Source of the DNA: Frankiales bacterium
Lineage (GTDB): Bacteria > Actinomycetota > Actinomycetes > Mycobacteriales > SCTD01
Length of the DNA: 6,138 bases
Assembly: GCA_004299215.1 (NCBI GenBank)
Contig: SCTD01000069.1
Location: 1 to 6,138, forward strand
Direction of reading: 5' to 3'
The notes below the pieces were generated by a model. That model was not told the DNA's origin and did not search any database. It saw nothing but the letters and a program-made list of their open reading frames with translations. Positions 5,143 to 6,138 of this stretch are shown piece after piece. The stretch's first letter is position 1. The number at the start of each line of letters is the position of its first letter. The position numbers and the translations under genes are program-made.

Positions 5143-6138
5143 GCGGTGTGCGGCCCCGGCTCCGGTGCCACGAGCGGGTGGACGGTCTTCTGCGCCACCA
5201 TCAACGGCGGGGTCAACGCCTGCCCGCCGGGGTCGATCGCGGCCGGCTGGTGGAAGGCCGACGGCGCCTCTCTCTGCGGTGGGAAGGCCCGCTACATCAT
5301 CGACTGCAACGCGCAGTGCACGACGTGCACGACGCCCGGTGCGCGCGCCGGCATCTGCAGCTCGGGCTGCTGGAACTGCTCGTGCAGCAGCGGGCTCTCC
5401 GGCACCTGCGACCAGCGCAAGGTCTGCTGCAACGCCTTCCGCTACGGCCAGTGCAACCAGGACGTGCGGCAGGTCGGCGGCGTCCACTGCCGGGTCGTGT
5501 CGTGCACCCCGCCGTGGCGGTTCGAGGACTGCTCGACCGCGACGGCGACCGACAACCGCACCCGCGACCACAACAGCGACCGGCTGCCGCAGGCCTACAC
5601 CCCGATCACCGCCCGGTACATCGCGCTCGGCGAGAACGGCTCCGCGCTGGGCGCCACCGTCTACGGCGAGATCGCGACGGCGGGCGGCCGGGCGCAGCGC
5701 TACCAGGACGGCCGCATCTCCTACACGTCGGGCACCGGCGCGCGCGAGACCGTCGGCCCGATCGCGGCGCGCTACGTCGCGGTCGGTGCCGAGGCGGGCC
5801 GGCTCGGCTTCCCGGTGACCTCGCCGCTGACGCTGGCCGGCGGCGGGCGGGCGTCGCGCTTCCAGCGCGGTCGCATCTCGTGGTCCTCCGCCACCGGTGC
5901 CTGGGAGACCGTCGACCCGATCGCGACGGAGTACGAGCGGCTCGGTGCAGAGGGCGGCGCCCTCGGCTACCCGCTCACGGGGGACAACCCCGCCGGGCGC
6001 GGTCGGGCCACGCGCTTCCAGAACGGCCGCATCTCGTGGACCTCCTCGACCGGCGCGCACGCGACGACCGGCCGGATCGGCGAGCGCTACGTGCAGCTCG
6101 GGGCAGAGAACGGCTCGCTCGGCTTCCCGATCGGCGAC
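4933..6138 (+). CDS. Tat-exported MauA-like cysteine-rich protein fused to LGFP repeats (runs off the right edge)
   Basis: Open for 402 residues to the window end. A long N-terminal region leads to a twin-arginine motif, SRRGFLLK (R40, R41), a hydrophobic stretch and a likely cleavage after AYA (residue 70). Next comes a domain with 18 cysteines (C73 to C200), an even number compatible with nine disulfides. Its segment C97-PPGSIAAGWWKADGASLC and the following RYIIDC resemble the light chain of methylamine dehydrogenase (CPPGTKLA-xxSW-VASC, then YLIxYRDCC), as does the TSRRGF leader. W106/W107 sit near the MauA tryptophan that becomes half of the TTQ cofactor, but I see no clear counterpart of the second one (IIWC reads VHC). 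From residue 225, LGFP repeats with a 52-53-residue period follow, typical of actinobacterial cell-wall proteins. Tat export implies folding, and perhaps disulfide or cofactor handling, linked to the upstream redox genes. SD AAGGAG (4919-4924) is 8 nt before the ATG. Enzymatic activity is unproven; a structural surface protein is equally possible. Confidence 0.82.
   Translation, partial: MTSTRAALAAVDPGAEAVASTLGQRAVDRVTGWLSGRTSRRGFLLKAGVLGTALAVDPRGYVLRPGTAYAAVCGPGSGATSGWTVFCATINGGVNACPPGSIAAGWWKADGASLCGGKARYIIDCNAQCTTCTTPGARAGICSSGCWNCSCSSGLSGTCDQRKVCCNAFRYGQCNQDVRQVGGVHCRVVSCTPPWRFEDCSTATATDNRTRDHNSDRLPQAYTPITARYIALGENGSALGATVYGEIATAGGRAQRYQDGRISYTSGTGARETVGPIAARYVAVGAEAGRLGFPVTSPLTLAGGGRASRFQRGRISWSSATGAWETVDPIATEYERLGAEGGALGYPLTGDNPAGRGRATRFQNGRISWTSSTGAHATTGRIGERYVQLGAENGSLGFPIGD
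5149..5532 (+). other. 18-cysteine MauA-like domain
   Basis: Cysteines at residues 73, 87, 97, 115, 125, 129, 132, 142, 146, 149, 151, 159, 165, 166, 174, 186, 191 and 200. MauA has six disulfides in a domain of similar size, so this one is even richer. The first half (73-130) matches MauA by eye around CPPG and the downstream I-D-C. The second half, with CWNCSC, CC and CRVVSCTPPW, is its own variant. Whether any tryptophan is modified cannot be seen. Confidence 0.65.
5605..6138 (+). repeat. LGFP-type protein repeats, three full and one partial
   Basis: Repeat units begin at I225 (5605), I277 (5761), I330 (5920) and I382 (6076), a period of 52, 53 and 52 residues. Each has the pattern I-x-x-x-Y-x-x-x-G-x-x-x-G-x-L-G-x-P followed by R-x-x-R-[FY]-Q-x-G-R-I-S-[WY]. 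The LG-F/Y-P signature reads LGFP in units 2 and 4 and LGYP in unit 3; unit 1 is degenerate (LGAT). LGFP repeats are common on actinobacterial secreted proteins and are thought to bind the cell envelope. The array continues beyond the window. Confidence 0.9.

Noticed and set aside
4429..6060. 543-codon open frame on the minus strand across the last two genes
   Set aside because: Arg/Ala/Gly/Pro-rich shadow; the plus strand carries the Tat signal, the cysteine domain and LGFP repeats.

Overview
The window is about 6.1 kb of very GC-rich DNA with a strong G/C bias at third codon positions, GTG starts and start/stop overlaps. It carries typical actinobacterial families: a PucR-type regulator, a MauE/DoxX-like membrane protein and LGFP repeats. 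It most likely comes from an Actinomycetota chromosome, but the sequence does not fix the genus. Both edges cut through genes.

Left part (1-1400). The start of a class I methyltransferase gene runs leftward (1-187). A MoeA-like molybdopterin molybdenumtransferase gene runs rightward (252-1400), divergent from it. The first 92 bases form a perfect 27-bp inverted repeat that disrupts the methyltransferase just after its SAM-binding motif. This looks like a fold-back at a contig end rather than real coding sequence.

Middle (1444-2616). A PucR/CdaR-type regulator gene ends 10 nt before the next gene and may be the first gene of, or the local regulator for, the operon that follows.

Right part (2627-6138). 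Five genes are joined by four successive 4-nt overlaps (GTGA, ATGA, GTGA, ATGA): a MauE-like membrane protein; a membrane-anchored thioredoxin-fold protein with a CSTC motif (MauD/TlpA-like); a polytopic membrane protein related to CcdA/DsbD; a 152-residue soluble protein of unknown function; and a Tat-exported protein. The exported protein has an 18-cysteine domain resembling the methylamine dehydrogenase light chain (MauA), fused to LGFP cell-wall repeats that run off the window. The set resembles the F/E/D/A part of a methylamine-utilisation (mau) cluster without the heavy chain mauB. I read it as a thiol-redox relay (membrane electron carrier, membrane-bound thioredoxin, exported disulfide-rich client) repurposed to fold a surface protein.

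The most striking point is an in-frame TGA at 3897-3899 inside the CcdA-like gene. It falls exactly where CcdA-type proteins have the redox cysteine of their first membrane segment (SPC, here SP-TGA-G). The frame is open on both sides, the overlap chain treats 3828-4481 as one gene, and two mutually exclusive hairpins lie just downstream, one with a GGU apical loop 33 nt after the TGA. A selenocysteine version of a CcdA-like electron carrier is therefore plausible. A nonsense mutation, a base-call error or genuine two-protein translation remain alternatives that cannot be excluded from the window alone.
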